Of a stretch of DNA of 64,000 nt, positions 39,223-48,967 are shown piece after piece. Every line of letters starts with the position of its first letter. Position 1 is the stretch's first letter. Origin of the DNA: Paracidovorax avenae (GTDB lineage Bacteria; Pseudomonadota; Gammaproteobacteria; Burkholderiales; Burkholderiaceae_C); NCBI RefSeq assembly GCF_040892545.1, contig NZ_CP156079.1, forward strand, positions 3,507,501 through 3,571,500, read 5' to 3'. The notes below the pieces were generated by a model. The model was not told the DNA's origin and made no database searches. It worked only from the letters and a program-made list of their open reading frames with translations. The translations under genes were made by a program, and so were the position numbers.

Positions 39223-40833
39223 ATGAAACAACTCACCCTGCGGCAGAAGCTCTGGCTTCCCCTCGTCCTGGCCCTGCTGGGCCTGTTCGCCCTCACCTTC
39301 GTGAACGCCTGGCAGACGCGTTCGCTCCAGTACGAAGCACGTCGCGCCGCCCTGGCCGACATCACCGACATGGCACTGTCCGTCGTCGGCGACTACGACA
39401 GGCAGGCCGGGGCCGGGAAAATGACGCCGGAGGAAGCACGCCGCGCGGCAAGGGAGCGCGTGGCAGCGCAGCGTTACGGCAAGGACGGCTACGTGACGAT
39501 CGTCGGTGCCGACTCCGTCATGGTGATGCACCCGATCAAGCCCGAACTCGACGGCAGGAACATGCTGTCCTTCAAGGATGCCAAGGGCACGCCGCTGTAT
39601 GTCGATATCGCGGCCGCCGGCAGTTCGGCGCAGGGGCGCGGCTTCCTCGAGTACTGGTGGCCACGGCCCGGCAGCGACGCCCCCAGCCCCAAGATCGGCT
39701 ATGCGGTGCGCTTCAAGCCGTGGAACTGGGACCTGGTGGCCGGCGACTACGTGGATGACATCGAGCAGACCTTCCGCAGCACGCTCTACCGCGCCCTGGG
39801 GGTGCTTGCCCTGCTCGGCATCTGCATTTCGGTGATCACGGGCTTCGTCGTGCGCGACATCGAGCGTTCGGTGGGCGGCGAGCCCGCCGCTGCGGCGCAG
39901 GCCGCACTGCGCATGGCCGAGGGCGACCTGCAGGCCCACATCGCCCTGCGGCGCGGCGACGACCGCAGCCTGATGCATGCCATCGGCTTCATGCGCGACC
40001 GGCTCGGGCACATCCTGCAGCGCATCCAGCAGGCCACGGGCACGATCGACCACGCCGCCGCGGAGATCGCGCAGGGCAATGCCGACCTGTCACGCCGCAC
40101 GGAGCAGCAGGCCTCCTCGCTGCAGCAGACGGCCTCCAGCATGGAGGAGCTCACCGCCACGGTGCGGCAGAACGCCGACAACGCCCGGCAGGCCGCGCAG
40201 TACGTGTCGGCCACGGCGCAGACGGCGGCCCAGGGCGGCGAAGCCGTGGGCAAGGTGGTGGAAAGCATGCGGGCCATCAACGCCAGTTCGGGCAGGATCA
40301 GCGAGATCATCGGCGTGATCGACGGCATCGCGTTCCAGACCAACATCCTGGCGCTGAACGCGGCGGTGGAGGCAGCCCGCGCGGGCGAGCAGGGCCGCGG
40401 CTTCGCGGTGGTGGCGGGCGAGGTGCGCAGCCTGGCGCAGCGTTCCGCATCGGCGGCCCGCGAGATCAAGGCCCTCATCAGCGAATCGGTGGCCGAGGTG
40501 CGCAGCGGCTCCGACCTGGTCGAACAGGCGGGCCGCACCATGGGCGACGTGGTGGACTCGGTGCAGCGCATCTCGGGCCTCATGGAGGGCATCGCCGCGG
40601 CCAATGCGCAGCAGACTGCCGGCATCGAGGAAGTGAACCGCGCCGTGACCCAGATGGACGAAATGACCCAGCAGAACGCCGCCATGGTGGAGGAAGCCAG
40701 TGCAGCCACGTCGGCCATGGCCGCCCAGGTGGCGGTGCTGCGCGATGCGCTCGCCGTGTTCCGCCTGCAGGGCAGCGATCTGCCGCAGCTGGATGCCGGC
40801 CGGGGGCATCCGCTGCCGGCCCTGCCGTCCTGA
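39223..40833 (+). CDS. Methyl-accepting chemotaxis protein with single Cache sensor
   Basis: 536 residues. Helix 1 (8-29), a periplasmic sCache-like domain (about 30-185; [20 protein letters not shown] and [15 protein letters not shown] are typical), helix 2 (about 187-209), HAMP-like linker, then a long coiled signalling domain with the hairpin tip [20 protein letters not shown] intact. sCache domains often bind short organic acids. No C-terminal CheR-docking pentapeptide, so methylation must rely on other receptors. Ligand unknown; it stands alone. Confidence 0.9.
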   Translation: MKQLTLRQKLWLPLVLALLGLFALTFVNAWQTRSLQYEARRAALADITDMALSVVGDYDRQAGAGKMTPEEARRAARERVAAQRYGKDGYVTIVGADSVMVMHPIKPELDGRNMLSFKDAKGTPLYVDIAAAGSSAQGRGFLEYWWPRPGSDAPSPKIGYAVRFKPWNWDLVAGDYVDDIEQTFRSTLYRALGVLALLGICISVITGFVVRDIERSVGGEPAAAAQAALRMAEGDLQAHIALRRGDDRSLMHAIGFMRDRLGHILQRIQQATGTIDHAAAEIAQGNADLSRRTEQQASSLQQTASSMEELTATVRQNADNARQAAQYVSATAQTAAQGGEAVGKVVESMRAINASSGRISEIIGVIDGIAFQTNILALNAAVEAARAGEQGRGFAVVAGEVRSLAQRSASAAREIKALISESVAEVRSGSDLVEQAGRTMGDVVDSVQRISGLMEGIAAANAQQTAGIEEVNRAVTQMDEMTQQNAAMVEEASAATSAMAAQVAVLRDALAVFRLQGSDLPQLDAGRGHPLPALPS

Positions 40834-40863
40834 GCGCGCACGGGGCCGCGCGGGCATCTTCCG

Positions 40864-42369
40864 TCAGTCGAGCTGCCCCTGGCAAAGATACTTGGTGTGC
40901 AGGTAGTCGTCCAGGCCGTGGGTGGAGCCCTCGCGGCCGTAGCCGGACTCCTTCACGCCGCCGAAGGGCGCGGCCTCCGCCGCCAGGGCACCTTCGTTGA
41001 TGCCCACGATGCCCGTCTCCAGCAGGCCCGCCACGCGCCAGATCCGCCGCACGTCGCGGCTGTAGAAATACGCGGCCAGCCCGAAGGGCGTGTCGTTGGC
41101 CGCGGCGATCACCTCGGCCTCATCGTGGAACACGGTCAGCGGCGCCACCGGCCCGAAGGTCTCCTCGCAGGCGCAGGCCATGGTGGCATCCGCGCCCGTG
41201 AGCACCGTGGGCGCGTAGTAGTGCTCGCCCAGCTCCGCCAGCCGCCGGCCGCCCGTGAGCACCTTCGCGCCCCGGGCCACGGCGTCCTGCACGTGGCGTT
41301 CGATCTTCTCGACCGCGCGCTCGTTGATCATCGGGCCGATCTGCGAGGCTGCGTCGCTGGCCGGCCCCACTTTGAGCCCCGCCACCCGCGCCGCGAGCTT
41401 GCCCGCGAACGCCTCGTGCACGGCCGCGTGCACGTACACCCGGTTGGGGCTCACGCAGGTCTGTCCGCCGTTGCGGAATTTCGCGGCCATGAAGCCGTCC
41501 ACCGCCGCATCCACGTCGGCATCTTCGAACACGATGAAGGGCGCGTTGCCGCCCAGCTCCAGCGAGAGCTTCTTGAGCGTGTCCGCGCTGCGGCGCGCCA
41601 GGTGCTTGCCCACGGGCGTGGAGCCCGTGAAGGTGATCTTGCGCACGCGCGGATCATCGAGCCAGGCATCGACCACCTCGGGCGTCTGCACACGCGAGGC
41701 GGTGACGATGTTGAGCACGCCGGCGGGAATGCCTGCTTCCTCGGCCAGCGCCACGAGCGCGAGCGAGGTGAGGGGCGTGTCCTCCGCGGGCTTGCAGACC
41801 ACGGTGCAGCCGGCCGCCAGGGCCGGGGCGATCTTGCGCGCGATCATCGCGGCGGGGAAGTTCCACGGGGTGATGGCGGCCACCACGCCCACGGGCTCCC
41901 TGAGGGCGAACATGCGCCGGCCGGGCACGGGCGCGGGAATGATCTCGCCGTTCATGCGCGTGGCCTCCTCGCCGAACCACTCGATGTAGCTGGCGGCGTA
42001 GGCGACCTCGCCCCGGCCCTCGGCCAGGGGCTTGCCCTGCTCCAGGGAGATGAGCGCGCCCAGCGCGTCCTGGCGGGCCATGACGAGGTCGTTCCAGCGC
42101 TTGATGAGGGCCGCGCGCTGCTTGGCCGGCACCGTGCGCCAGGTGGCGAAGGCGGCATGGGCGGCGTCGGCGGCGGCGCGGGCGTCCCGGGCGCTGCCGT
42201 CGGGCACGTCGGCAATGGTGGCACCGGTGGCCGGATCGGTGACGGCGAAGGTGGCGCCGCTGGCGGCGGCCTGCCAGCGGCCGGCGATGCACAGCTGGCT
42301 GCGCACCAGCGGCAGGGCTGCGGCGGAGAGTGCGGAGGTGGCGGAGGGGGTTGAAGCGGAAGAGGTCAT
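40864..42369 (-). CDS. gabD: NAD(P)-dependent succinate-semialdehyde dehydrogenase
   Basis: 501 residues, aldehyde dehydrogenase superfamily. Catalytic Glu271 in LSLELGGNAPF and Cys305 in RNGGQTCVSPNRVYV, cofactor site ITPWNFPAAMI and KPAEDTPL. The C-terminal GINEGALAAEAAPFGGVKESG is characteristic of GabD-type enzymes. It oxidises succinate semialdehyde to succinate, feeding amine and GABA breakdown into the TCA cycle. Last gene of a long minus-strand series with an ABC importer and oxidases; glutarate semialdehyde is an alternative substrate. Confidence 0.88.
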   Translation of the reverse strand: MTSSASTPSATSALSAAALPLVRSQLCIAGRWQAAASGATFAVTDPATGATIADVPDGSARDARAAADAAHAAFATWRTVPAKQRAALIKRWNDLVMARQDALGALISLEQGKPLAEGRGEVAYAASYIEWFGEEATRMNGEIIPAPVPGRRMFALREPVGVVAAITPWNFPAAMIARKIAPALAAGCTVVCKPAEDTPLTSLALVALAEEAGIPAGVLNIVTASRVQTPEVVDAWLDDPRVRKITFTGSTPVGKHLARRSADTLKKLSLELGGNAPFIVFEDADVDAAVDGFMAAKFRNGGQTCVSPNRVYVHAAVHEAFAGKLAARVAGLKVGPASDAASQIGPMINERAVEKIERHVQDAVARGAKVLTGGRRLAELGEHYYAPTVLTGADATMACACEETFGPVAPLTVFHDEAEVIAAANDTPFGLAAYFYSRDVRRIWRVAGLLETGIVGINEGALAAEAAPFGGVKESGYGREGSTHGLDDYLHTKYLCQGQLD

Positions 42370-42445
42370 GGTGCGGGAAAAGGCAGCCGTTGCACGGCCG
42401 GGTCAATCGTTCGTCGGCAGGAGGGGCGTCGGTCTCATGGCCGGA

Positions 42446-43537
42446 TCAGGCCGCAGCGGAAATGGCGGCGGCGATGGCCTGCCCCACCTCGGTGGTGCTG
42501 GCATTGCCGCCCAGGTCCGGCGTGCGCGGCCCGTCCTCGATCACCTGCTCGATGGCCGCCACGATCGCATCGTGCGCCTGCCGCCCCGCGCCCTGGCCCT
42601 GCGTGAGGAAGTCCAGCATCAGCGCCCCCGACCAGACCATCGCGATCGGGTTGGCGATGTTCTTGCCATAGATGTCCGGTGCCGAGCCGTGCACCGGCTC
42701 GAACAGGCTGGGGAACGTGCGCTCCGGGTTCAGGTTCGCCGACGGCGCCAGCCCGATCGTGCCCGTCGTCGCCGGCCCCAGGTCCGACAGGATGTCGCCG
42801 AACAGGTTCGTCGCCGCCACCACGTCGAAGCGCCCCGGCTGCAGCACGAAGCGCGCCGTCAGGATGTCGATGTGCTGCTTGTCCAGCGTGATCTCCGGGT
42901 AGCCCCTGGCCACATCGTCGGCCCGCTTGTCCCACCACGGCATGCTGATGGCGATGCCGTTGCTCTTGGTGGCCAGCGTCACGTGCTTCTTCGTGCGGCT
43001 CTGCGCGAGGTCGAACGCGAACTTCAGCAGCCGCTCGGCACCCTTGCGCGAATACACCGACTCCTGGATCACGATCTCCCGGTCCGTGCCCTCGTACATG
43101 ATGCCGCCCAGCGAGGTGTATTCGCCCTCGGTGTTCTCGCGCACCACGTAGTAGTCGATGTCACCGGGCTTCCTGCCCGCCAGCGGGCACGGCACGCCCT
43201 CGAACAGGCGCACGGGCCGCAGGTTGATGTACTGGTCGAACTCGCGGCGGAACTTCAGCAGCGAGCCCCACAGCGAGACGTGGTCGGGCACGGTGGCCGG
43301 CCAGCCCACGGCGCCGAAGAAGAGCGCATCCATGCCCTTGAGCTGCTCTTTCCAGTCGTCGGGCATCATCTGCCCGTGCGCGAGGTAGTAGTCGCAGCTG
43401 GCCCAATCGAAGGTGTGCAGCTCCAGCGCGAAGCCGAAGCGCTCGGCCGCCGCCTGGATCGCACGCAGCCCCTCGGGCATGACTTCCTTGCCGATGCCGT
43501 CTCCGGGCAGCACCGCGATGCGGAAAATGGTCTCCAT
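42446..43537 (-). CDS. Tartrate dehydrogenase / D-malate dehydrogenase (decarboxylating)
   Basis: 363 residues of the isopropylmalate/isocitrate dehydrogenase family. IAVLPGDGIGKEVMPEG at the N-terminus, VVRENTEGEYTSLGG (substrate loop without the leuB Leu pattern) and LFEPVHGSAPDIYGKNIANP identify the TDH/DmlA (TtuC) subgroup. These use NAD and a divalent metal to oxidise tartrate, D-malate or related 2-hydroxydiacids. It lies 21 bases downstream of the ABC ATPase gene. True substrate not determinable. Confidence 0.85.
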   Translation of the reverse strand: METIFRIAVLPGDGIGKEVMPEGLRAIQAAAERFGFALELHTFDWASCDYYLAHGQMMPDDWKEQLKGMDALFFGAVGWPATVPDHVSLWGSLLKFRREFDQYINLRPVRLFEGVPCPLAGRKPGDIDYYVVRENTEGEYTSLGGIMYEGTDREIVIQESVYSRKGAERLLKFAFDLAQSRTKKHVTLATKSNGIAISMPWWDKRADDVARGYPEITLDKQHIDILTARFVLQPGRFDVVAATNLFGDILSDLGPATTGTIGLAPSANLNPERTFPSLFEPVHGSAPDIYGKNIANPIAMVWSGALMLDFLTQGQGAGRQAHDAIVAAIEQVIEDGPRTPDLGGNASTTEVGQAIAAAISAAA

Positions 43538-43558
43538 GGTCTTCCTCGGTTCGTTGGG

Positions 43559-45199
43559 TTATGCGGCCTGCGCCGCATGGGGGCGGCCGGGGGCCGCCCC
43601 GTCCTGCTCCTCGAGCCAGCCCTGGCGCAGTTCAGGCACGGAGCGGGCGAGCAGTTCGTAGTACGGGTGGTGGGGGCCGCGGTCGAAATCCGCGCGCGCC
43701 ACCTGGTCCAGCTTGCAGCCGTGCTGCATCACGACGATCTCGTCGCACACTGCGCGCACCGTGTGCAGGTCGTGGCTGATGAAGAGATAGGAAACGCCCA
43801 GCTCCCGGCGCAGTTCCGCCATGAGATCGAGCACCGCGGCGCCCACCACGGTATCGAGCGCGGAGGTGACTTCGTCGCAGAGGATGAGGTCCGGGTCGGC
43901 CGCGAGCGCGCGGGCGAGGTTGACGCGCTGCTTCTGCCCGCCCGAGAGGCCGCCGGGCAGGCGATCCGCCACGGCGTGCGGCAGCTTGACGAGGTCCAGC
44001 AGCTGGCGGATGCGCTGCTGCAGCGCCGGCCCGCGCAGGCCCTTGTAGAACTCCAGCGGCCGCGCCAGGATGCGCCCGATGGTGTGCGACGGATTCAGCG
44101 CCGTATCGGCCATCTGGAACACGATCTGGATGCGGCGCAGTTCCTCGCGCTCGCGCTGCGCCAGTGTGGGCTTGAGTTCGCGCCCGTTGAACACCACGGA
44201 GCCGGCATGCGCGGGGATCAGGCCCGCAATGGCGCGCGCGAGCGTGGTCTTGCCCGAGCCGGACTCGCCGATCACGCCGATGGCCTGGCCGCGGCGCACG
44301 ACAAGGCTCACGTCGTCCAGGATCAGCGAGGCCGGCCGGCCCTGCGCATCCTTCGGGCCATAGCCGGCCGACAGGTGGCGCACGTCCAGCAGCACGGCGC
44401 CCTCCTTGCCCGCACCGCCCTCGCGCGCCGCGGGCCGCGCAGCCGCCAGCAGGCTGCGGGTGTAGGGATGCTCGGGCGCCTCCAGGATGCGCGGGGTCGG
44501 ATTGAGCTCCTGCATCTGCCCGCCGCGCAGCACCAGGATGTGGTCGGCCATCTGCGCCACCACGGCCAAGTCGTGGCTGACGTACACGGCCGTGGCGCGG
44601 CGCTCGCGCACCACGCGCCGGAACGCGCGCAGCACCTCGATCTGCGTGGTCACGTCCAGCGCCGTGGTGGGCTCGTCGAGGATGACCAGGTCCGGGTCGG
44701 TGATGAGCGCCATCGCGGCCATGATGCGCTGCAGCTGGCCGCCGGACACCTGGTGCGGATAGCGGCTGCCGATGGTGTCGGGATCGGGCAGCGCCAGTTC
44801 CCGGAAGAGCTGCACGGCCTTCGCCTCGGCCTCGGCACGCGACAGGGTGCCGTGGATGCGCGCGGGCTCCACCACCTGGTCCATCAGGGTGCGCGACGGG
44901 TTGAACGAAGCCGCGGCGCTCTGCGCGATGTAGGCCACGGTGCGCCCCCGCAGCGCACGCTGGCCGGCCGCGGAAAGGCCGAGCACGTCCACATCGCCGA
45001 TGCGCACGCTGCCGCCGGAGATGCGGCAGCCCTCGCGCGCATGGCCCATGAGGGCCAGCGCGGTGGTCGTCTTGCCCGAGCCGGATTCGCCGATCAACGC
45101 GAGCACCTCGCCCGGCGCGATCGAGAAGCTGACGCGGTCCACCAGCGTCTGGCCGCCCGCGGTGATGTGCAGGTCCTGCACGGTGACGGATGCTCCCAT
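43559..45199 (-). CDS. Oligopeptide-type ABC importer ATPase, two fused ATP-binding domains
   Basis: 546 residues made of two complete ABC domains: the first with Walker A GESGSGKTTTALALMGH, signature VSGGQLQRI and Walker B LVILDEPTTALD; the second with GESGSGKTTLARAIAGL, LSGGQKQRVNLARAL and LILCDEVTSALD. This is a DppD-DppF fusion (as in GsiA/YejF), so no second ATPase gene is needed. It starts within the stop of the upstream permease (TGATG, one-base overlap). Energises uptake by the two permeases and the binding protein encoded upstream. Confidence 0.92.
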   Translation of the reverse strand: MGASVTVQDLHITAGGQTLVDRVSFSIAPGEVLALIGESGSGKTTTALALMGHAREGCRISGGSVRIGDVDVLGLSAAGQRALRGRTVAYIAQSAAASFNPSRTLMDQVVEPARIHGTLSRAEAEAKAVQLFRELALPDPDTIGSRYPHQVSGGQLQRIMAAMALITDPDLVILDEPTTALDVTTQIEVLRAFRRVVRERRATAVYVSHDLAVVAQMADHILVLRGGQMQELNPTPRILEAPEHPYTRSLLAAARPAAREGGAGKEGAVLLDVRHLSAGYGPKDAQGRPASLILDDVSLVVRRGQAIGVIGESGSGKTTLARAIAGLIPAHAGSVVFNGRELKPTLAQREREELRRIQIVFQMADTALNPSHTIGRILARPLEFYKGLRGPALQQRIRQLLDLVKLPHAVADRLPGGLSGGQKQRVNLARALAADPDLILCDEVTSALDTVVGAAVLDLMAELRRELGVSYLFISHDLHTVRAVCDEIVVMQHGCKLDQVARADFDRGPHHPYYELLARSVPELRQGWLEEQDGAAPGRPHAAQAA

Positions 45200-46098
45200 C
45201 AGCGGGCTCCTCGTTCGCGGGCGGCGCGGCCCGGCAGGTTGTCGATGACGAGATTGACGGCGATGGTCAGGCTCGCGATGGCGATGGCCGGGGCGATCAC
45301 GGCGGCCCCGCCCTCGGGCAGCGCACCTATGTTCTCGCGCACCAGCGATCCCCAGTCCGCCTCGGGCGGCTGTATGCCTAAGCCCAGGAAGCTCAGGCTG
45401 GCGAGCAGGAGCACCACGTAGACGAAGCGCAGGCCCAGGTCGGCGAGCATGGGCCCCAGGATGTTGGGCAGGATCTCGCGCAGCATCACGTAGAGCGTGC
45501 CCTCCCCGCGCGTGCGGGCCACGACCACGTAGTCGAGTGCATTGATGTTCACCGCCAGCGATCGCGCGATGCGGTAGGCGCCCGGAACGTAGATGATGGC
45601 GGCGGTGGCCACCAGCATGGCCACCGACGAGCCGAAGCCGGCGACCATGATGAGCGCGAACATCTTGCTCGGGATGGCCGTGAGCGTATCGAGCACGCGG
45701 CTCAGCACCGCGTCGAGCTTGCCGCCCACGGCCGCGGCGAGCAGCGCGAGCACCGTGCCGGTGCCGCTGGCCAGCAGCGTCGCCAGCAGCGCCACGCCGA
45801 CGGTGTAGCGGGCGCCGTTCACGACGCGCGCCAGCATGTCCCGGCCGAGATAGTCCGTGCCCAGCCAGTGCGCCGCGCCGATGGGCGCGAACACGTCGGT
45901 CCCGCCGCCGGATGCCGTGGGCGTGCCGCCCAGCAACCAGGGACCGACCAGCGCGGCCAGCATCCAGAACAGCAGCACGGCCAGTGCCAGCAACCCCAGC
46001 GGGCCGAGGCCGGCGAGCCAGCGCAGCGCGCGGTGCAGGCCGCCACGCCGGGCCGCGGGCGCTGCGGGCGCGCCGGACGGAGGAGAAACGGTATCCAT
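45199..46098 (-). CDS. ABC importer permease, DppC/OppC type
   Basis: 299 residues. A DppC-type N-terminal helix, then five more helices; the inner-membrane loop YVVVARTRGEGTLYVMLREILPN is the EAA motif that docks the ATPase. Partner of the DppB-like permease 31 bases upstream. Peptide, nickel or opine-type solutes are possible; substrate is not predictable from the permease. Confidence 0.9.
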   Translation of the reverse strand: MDTVSPPSGAPAAPAARRGGLHRALRWLAGLGPLGLLALAVLLFWMLAALVGPWLLGGTPTASGGGTDVFAPIGAAHWLGTDYLGRDMLARVVNGARYTVGVALLATLLASGTGTVLALLAAAVGGKLDAVLSRVLDTLTAIPSKMFALIMVAGFGSSVAMLVATAAIIYVPGAYRIARSLAVNINALDYVVVARTRGEGTLYVMLREILPNILGPMLADLGLRFVYVVLLLASLSFLGLGIQPPEADWGSLVRENIGALPEGGAAVIAPAIAIASLTIAVNLVIDNLPGRAARERGAR

Positions 46099-46129
46099 CG
46101 GTGGAGCTCCTTGGTCGGAATGCGCCGTG

Positions 46130-47086
46130 TCAGCGGTGGCGCAGGCGCGGGTTGGCGACGATGCCGCACAGGTCGGCCAGCGTGACGAGGATCAGGTAGC
46201 CCGCGCAGAAGATCATGGCGCAGGCCTGCACCAGCGGCATGTCCCGCTGGGTCACGCCATCGACCATGAGCTTGGCGATGCCCGGGTAGTTGAAGATGGT
46301 CTCGATGATGATCACGCCGCCCAGCAGGTACGACAGGGACAGCGCCACCGCATTGGCGATGGGCCCCACCGCGTTGGGCAGCGCATGCGCCATCACGGTG
46401 CGCAGCGGCGAGGCACCCTTCAGCCGGACCATCTCGATGTAGGGGGCCTGCAGCTGGTCGCTGACGGCCGCGCGGGTCATGCGCATCATCTGCGCCACGA
46501 TCACGCAGCACAGGCTGAGCACCGGCATCGCGAAGGCTCTCAGCATCTGGCCCACGGACTCGATGTCGTTCACATAGGACAGGGCGGGCAGCCAGCGCAG
46601 CTGCACCGCGAACACCAGCACCGCGAGGGTGGCGACCAGGAACTCCGGCACGGACACCACCGCCACCGCCCCGGTGGAGACCACCCGGTCGAACCACGAT
46701 CCCCGCCATACCGCACAGGCGATGCCGAGCGCCAGCGCGATGGGCACCGAGAATAGCGCCGTCACTGCCGCGAGCAGCAGCGAATTGGGCAGCCGGCTCG
46801 CGATCAGTTCGCCCACCGGCATCTGCGTGGTGGCCGACATGCCCAGGTCGCCGCGGACCGCCCCGCCCAGCCAGCGCACGTAGCGCAGGGGCGCAGGCAC
46901 GTCCAGCCCCATCTGGGACCGCAGCGCGGCCAGCGCCTCGGGCGTGGCGTCCTGCCCGAGCTGCTCCTGCGCGGCATCGCCGGGCAGCACGGCCGTGATG
47001 GCGAACACGACAGCCGACACCGCGAGCAGCGACAGCAGCGCGAGCAGCACGCGCTGCGCCAGGAGCTTGAGAATCACACGGTTCAT
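46130..47086 (-). CDS. ABC importer permease, DppB/OppB type
   Basis: 318 residues, six helices, beginning with the DppB-type signature (LLAQRVLLALLSLLAVSAVV, then VLPGDAAQ). The EAA loop YIEMVRLKGASPLRTVMAHALPN is present. Forms the channel with the DppC-like protein. About 190 bases separate it from the binding-protein gene upstream, and that gap contains strong hairpins. Confidence 0.9.
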   Translation of the reverse strand: MNRVILKLLAQRVLLALLSLLAVSAVVFAITAVLPGDAAQEQLGQDATPEALAALRSQMGLDVPAPLRYVRWLGGAVRGDLGMSATTQMPVGELIASRLPNSLLLAAVTALFSVPIALALGIACAVWRGSWFDRVVSTGAVAVVSVPEFLVATLAVLVFAVQLRWLPALSYVNDIESVGQMLRAFAMPVLSLCCVIVAQMMRMTRAAVSDQLQAPYIEMVRLKGASPLRTVMAHALPNAVGPIANAVALSLSYLLGGVIIIETIFNYPGIAKLMVDGVTQRDMPLVQACAMIFCAGYLILVTLADLCGIVANPRLRHR

Positions 47087-47197
47087 GAAGGGTCCGTATC
47101 AGTTGTCCATGGCGCTGCGTGCCGCCCACTTGGCCTGAAACTGGCGCGGCCCAAGCCAGCGGCAGCCGAGCAAGGGTCGCCCCGCAGCGAGGGCTGC

Positions 47198-47254
47198 GCC
47201 CCCCTGCCCGCCTTGCACGGCAAGGCGAGAGCGGGGGGAAGCGGCGCAGCCGCT
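47198..47254. other. Intercistronic hairpins between binding-protein and permease genes
   Basis: Two perfect stems lie in the 47087-47274 gap: CGCCTTGC-ACG-GCAAGGCG (47209-47227) and AGCGGC-GCA-GCCGCT (47240-47254), flanked by C-rich and G-rich runs that can pair around the first. From sequence memory this looks like a short intergenic repeat frequent in Comamonadaceae. Such structures between binding-protein and permease genes often protect or terminate part of the transcript, giving more binding protein than channel. Confidence 0.5.
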
Positions 47255-47274
47255 CAGGGGGGTGTTCCTGTCTT

Positions 47275-48894
47275 CTAGGCCTCGAGCCACACATGCTCCG
47301 CGAATGCATAGCCCATCAAGCCCCCCAGCGGGATGGGCGAGAGCCCCTTGAGCTTGGAGCTGTGGCCGTCGATGCTGGCGAGGAACAGCGGGATGCCGAT
47401 GCCTGCATCCTGGTGGATCATGGTCTGCATGTCGGCATACATCTGCTTGCGCTTGGCCTGGTCGGTCTCGGCGCGCGCGGCCACCAGCAGCTGGTCGAAT
47501 TGCGGGCTCTTCCAGCGCGACTCGTTCCATGCCGCGTCGGACTTGAAGAACTGCGTGAGCAGCGTGTCCGCGCTGGGGCGCGGGTTCACGTTGCCGAAGC
47601 CCACGGGGTTGGTGAGCCAGTGGTTGGACCAGTAGCCGTCGGCCGGCATGCGCTTGACATCCAGGTCCAGGCCGATGCGCTGGCCCGACTGCTGCAGCAG
47701 CAGCGCGATCTCGGTGGAATACATCGCCGCGGGCGAAGTGACCATCGGGATCTTGCCCGTCACGCCCGACTTCTGCAGGTGGAACTTGGCCTTGTCCAGA
47801 TCGAAGGTGCGCTGCGGCAGGCCCGCGAAGTAGAAGCGGTTGGTCGGATCGACAGGCTGGTCGTTGCCCAGCACCGCGTAGTCGAGCGCGATGGTCTTCT
47901 TCATCTGCTCGCGGTCGAACAGGTGCTTCATCGCCAGGACGAAGTCCGGATTCGCGCCCGGGCCCATGTCCTTGCGCAGGATGAGGTCGGAATACTGACC
48001 CGACTGCGTGGTGAAGATCGCGTAGCCCGGCGTGCCCTTGACGCGGGCCACGGCCCGGGGGTTCACCGAAGCGACGAGGTCCATGCCGCCGGACAGCAGC
48101 GCGTTCACGCGCGCCGTCTCGTCGCCGATGCCGACGAACTCGATCTCGTCCAGGTAGGGCTTGCCGGGCTTCCAGTAGGCATCGTTGCGCACCACCAGGG
48201 AGCGCACGCCCGGCTTGAACTCCTTGAGCTTGTACGGCCCGGTGCCGATGCCGGCGTTGAAGTCCGTGGTGCCGTTCTTGACGATGTGGAAGTGGAAGGT
48301 GCCCAGGATCACGGGCAGGTCGGCATTGGGCTGCGTCAGCACCACCGTCACTTCGCCGGGGCCGGAAGCCTTCACGCTGTCGATCTGCTCGGCAAGCACC
48401 TTGGCCTTGGACGCCGTGGCCGGATCCTTGTGGCGCATGAGCGAGAACACCACGTCTTCGGGCTCCAGGGCCTTGCCGTCATGGAAGACCACGCCCTTGC
48501 GCAGCTTGAACACCCAGGTCTTCGCGTCGGCCGTGGAATGCGACTCGGCCAGCGCCGGCTGCGGCGTGAGGCTGCCGTCCAGCGAGAACAGCCCGTTGTA
48601 GAGCATGTTGCCGCGCGAATAGTCGGTCTGGTTGGACTGCTTGGCCGGGTCCAGCGTATCGGTGGCGGCCGCGGTGGCGCCCGCCACGCGGATGCGCCCT
48701 CCCCGCCGCGGTGTCTGCGCGTGCGCACTGGCGGCCATGGTGGCGAGGCCGCCCGCCAGGGACGCCTGCATGCCCCCCGCGAGGAACATGGCCAGCACAT
48801 CGCGACGCGATGCACCGCGTGCCAGCGACTGCATCACGCGCTGGCTCTCTGCGGGGCCGACGAGGCGGTCGAACTCGGGGATTTTGTCGCTCAT
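47275..48894 (-). CDS. ABC importer substrate-binding protein (family 5), Tat-exported
   Basis: 539 residues, periplasmic solute-binding protein family 5 (peptide/nickel/opine). The N-terminus has a twin-arginine signal, SRRDVLAMF at about 30-38, followed by a hydrophobic stretch and ASAHA cleavage site, rather than a Sec signal. Mature-domain markers: FKLRKGVVFHDGKALEPEDV and GTGPYKLKEFKPG. Tat export suggests folding before translocation. First gene of the importer set. Confidence 0.9.
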   Translation of the reverse strand: MSDKIPEFDRLVGPAESQRVMQSLARGASRRDVLAMFLAGGMQASLAGGLATMAASAHAQTPRRGGRIRVAGATAAATDTLDPAKQSNQTDYSRGNMLYNGLFSLDGSLTPQPALAESHSTADAKTWVFKLRKGVVFHDGKALEPEDVVFSLMRHKDPATASKAKVLAEQIDSVKASGPGEVTVVLTQPNADLPVILGTFHFHIVKNGTTDFNAGIGTGPYKLKEFKPGVRSLVVRNDAYWKPGKPYLDEIEFVGIGDETARVNALLSGGMDLVASVNPRAVARVKGTPGYAIFTTQSGQYSDLILRKDMGPGANPDFVLAMKHLFDREQMKKTIALDYAVLGNDQPVDPTNRFYFAGLPQRTFDLDKAKFHLQKSGVTGKIPMVTSPAAMYSTEIALLLQQSGQRIGLDLDVKRMPADGYWSNHWLTNPVGFGNVNPRPSADTLLTQFFKSDAAWNESRWKSPQFDQLLVAARAETDQAKRKQMYADMQTMIHQDAGIGIPLFLASIDGHSSKLKGLSPIPLGGLMGYAFAEHVWLEA

Positions 48895-48967
48895 GGTGGA
48901 CTCCTTGTGGGACCTGGAAAAAGGGAAGGAAGGGACGGTGGAAAAAAACGGAGCGGTGGCCGCGGCA

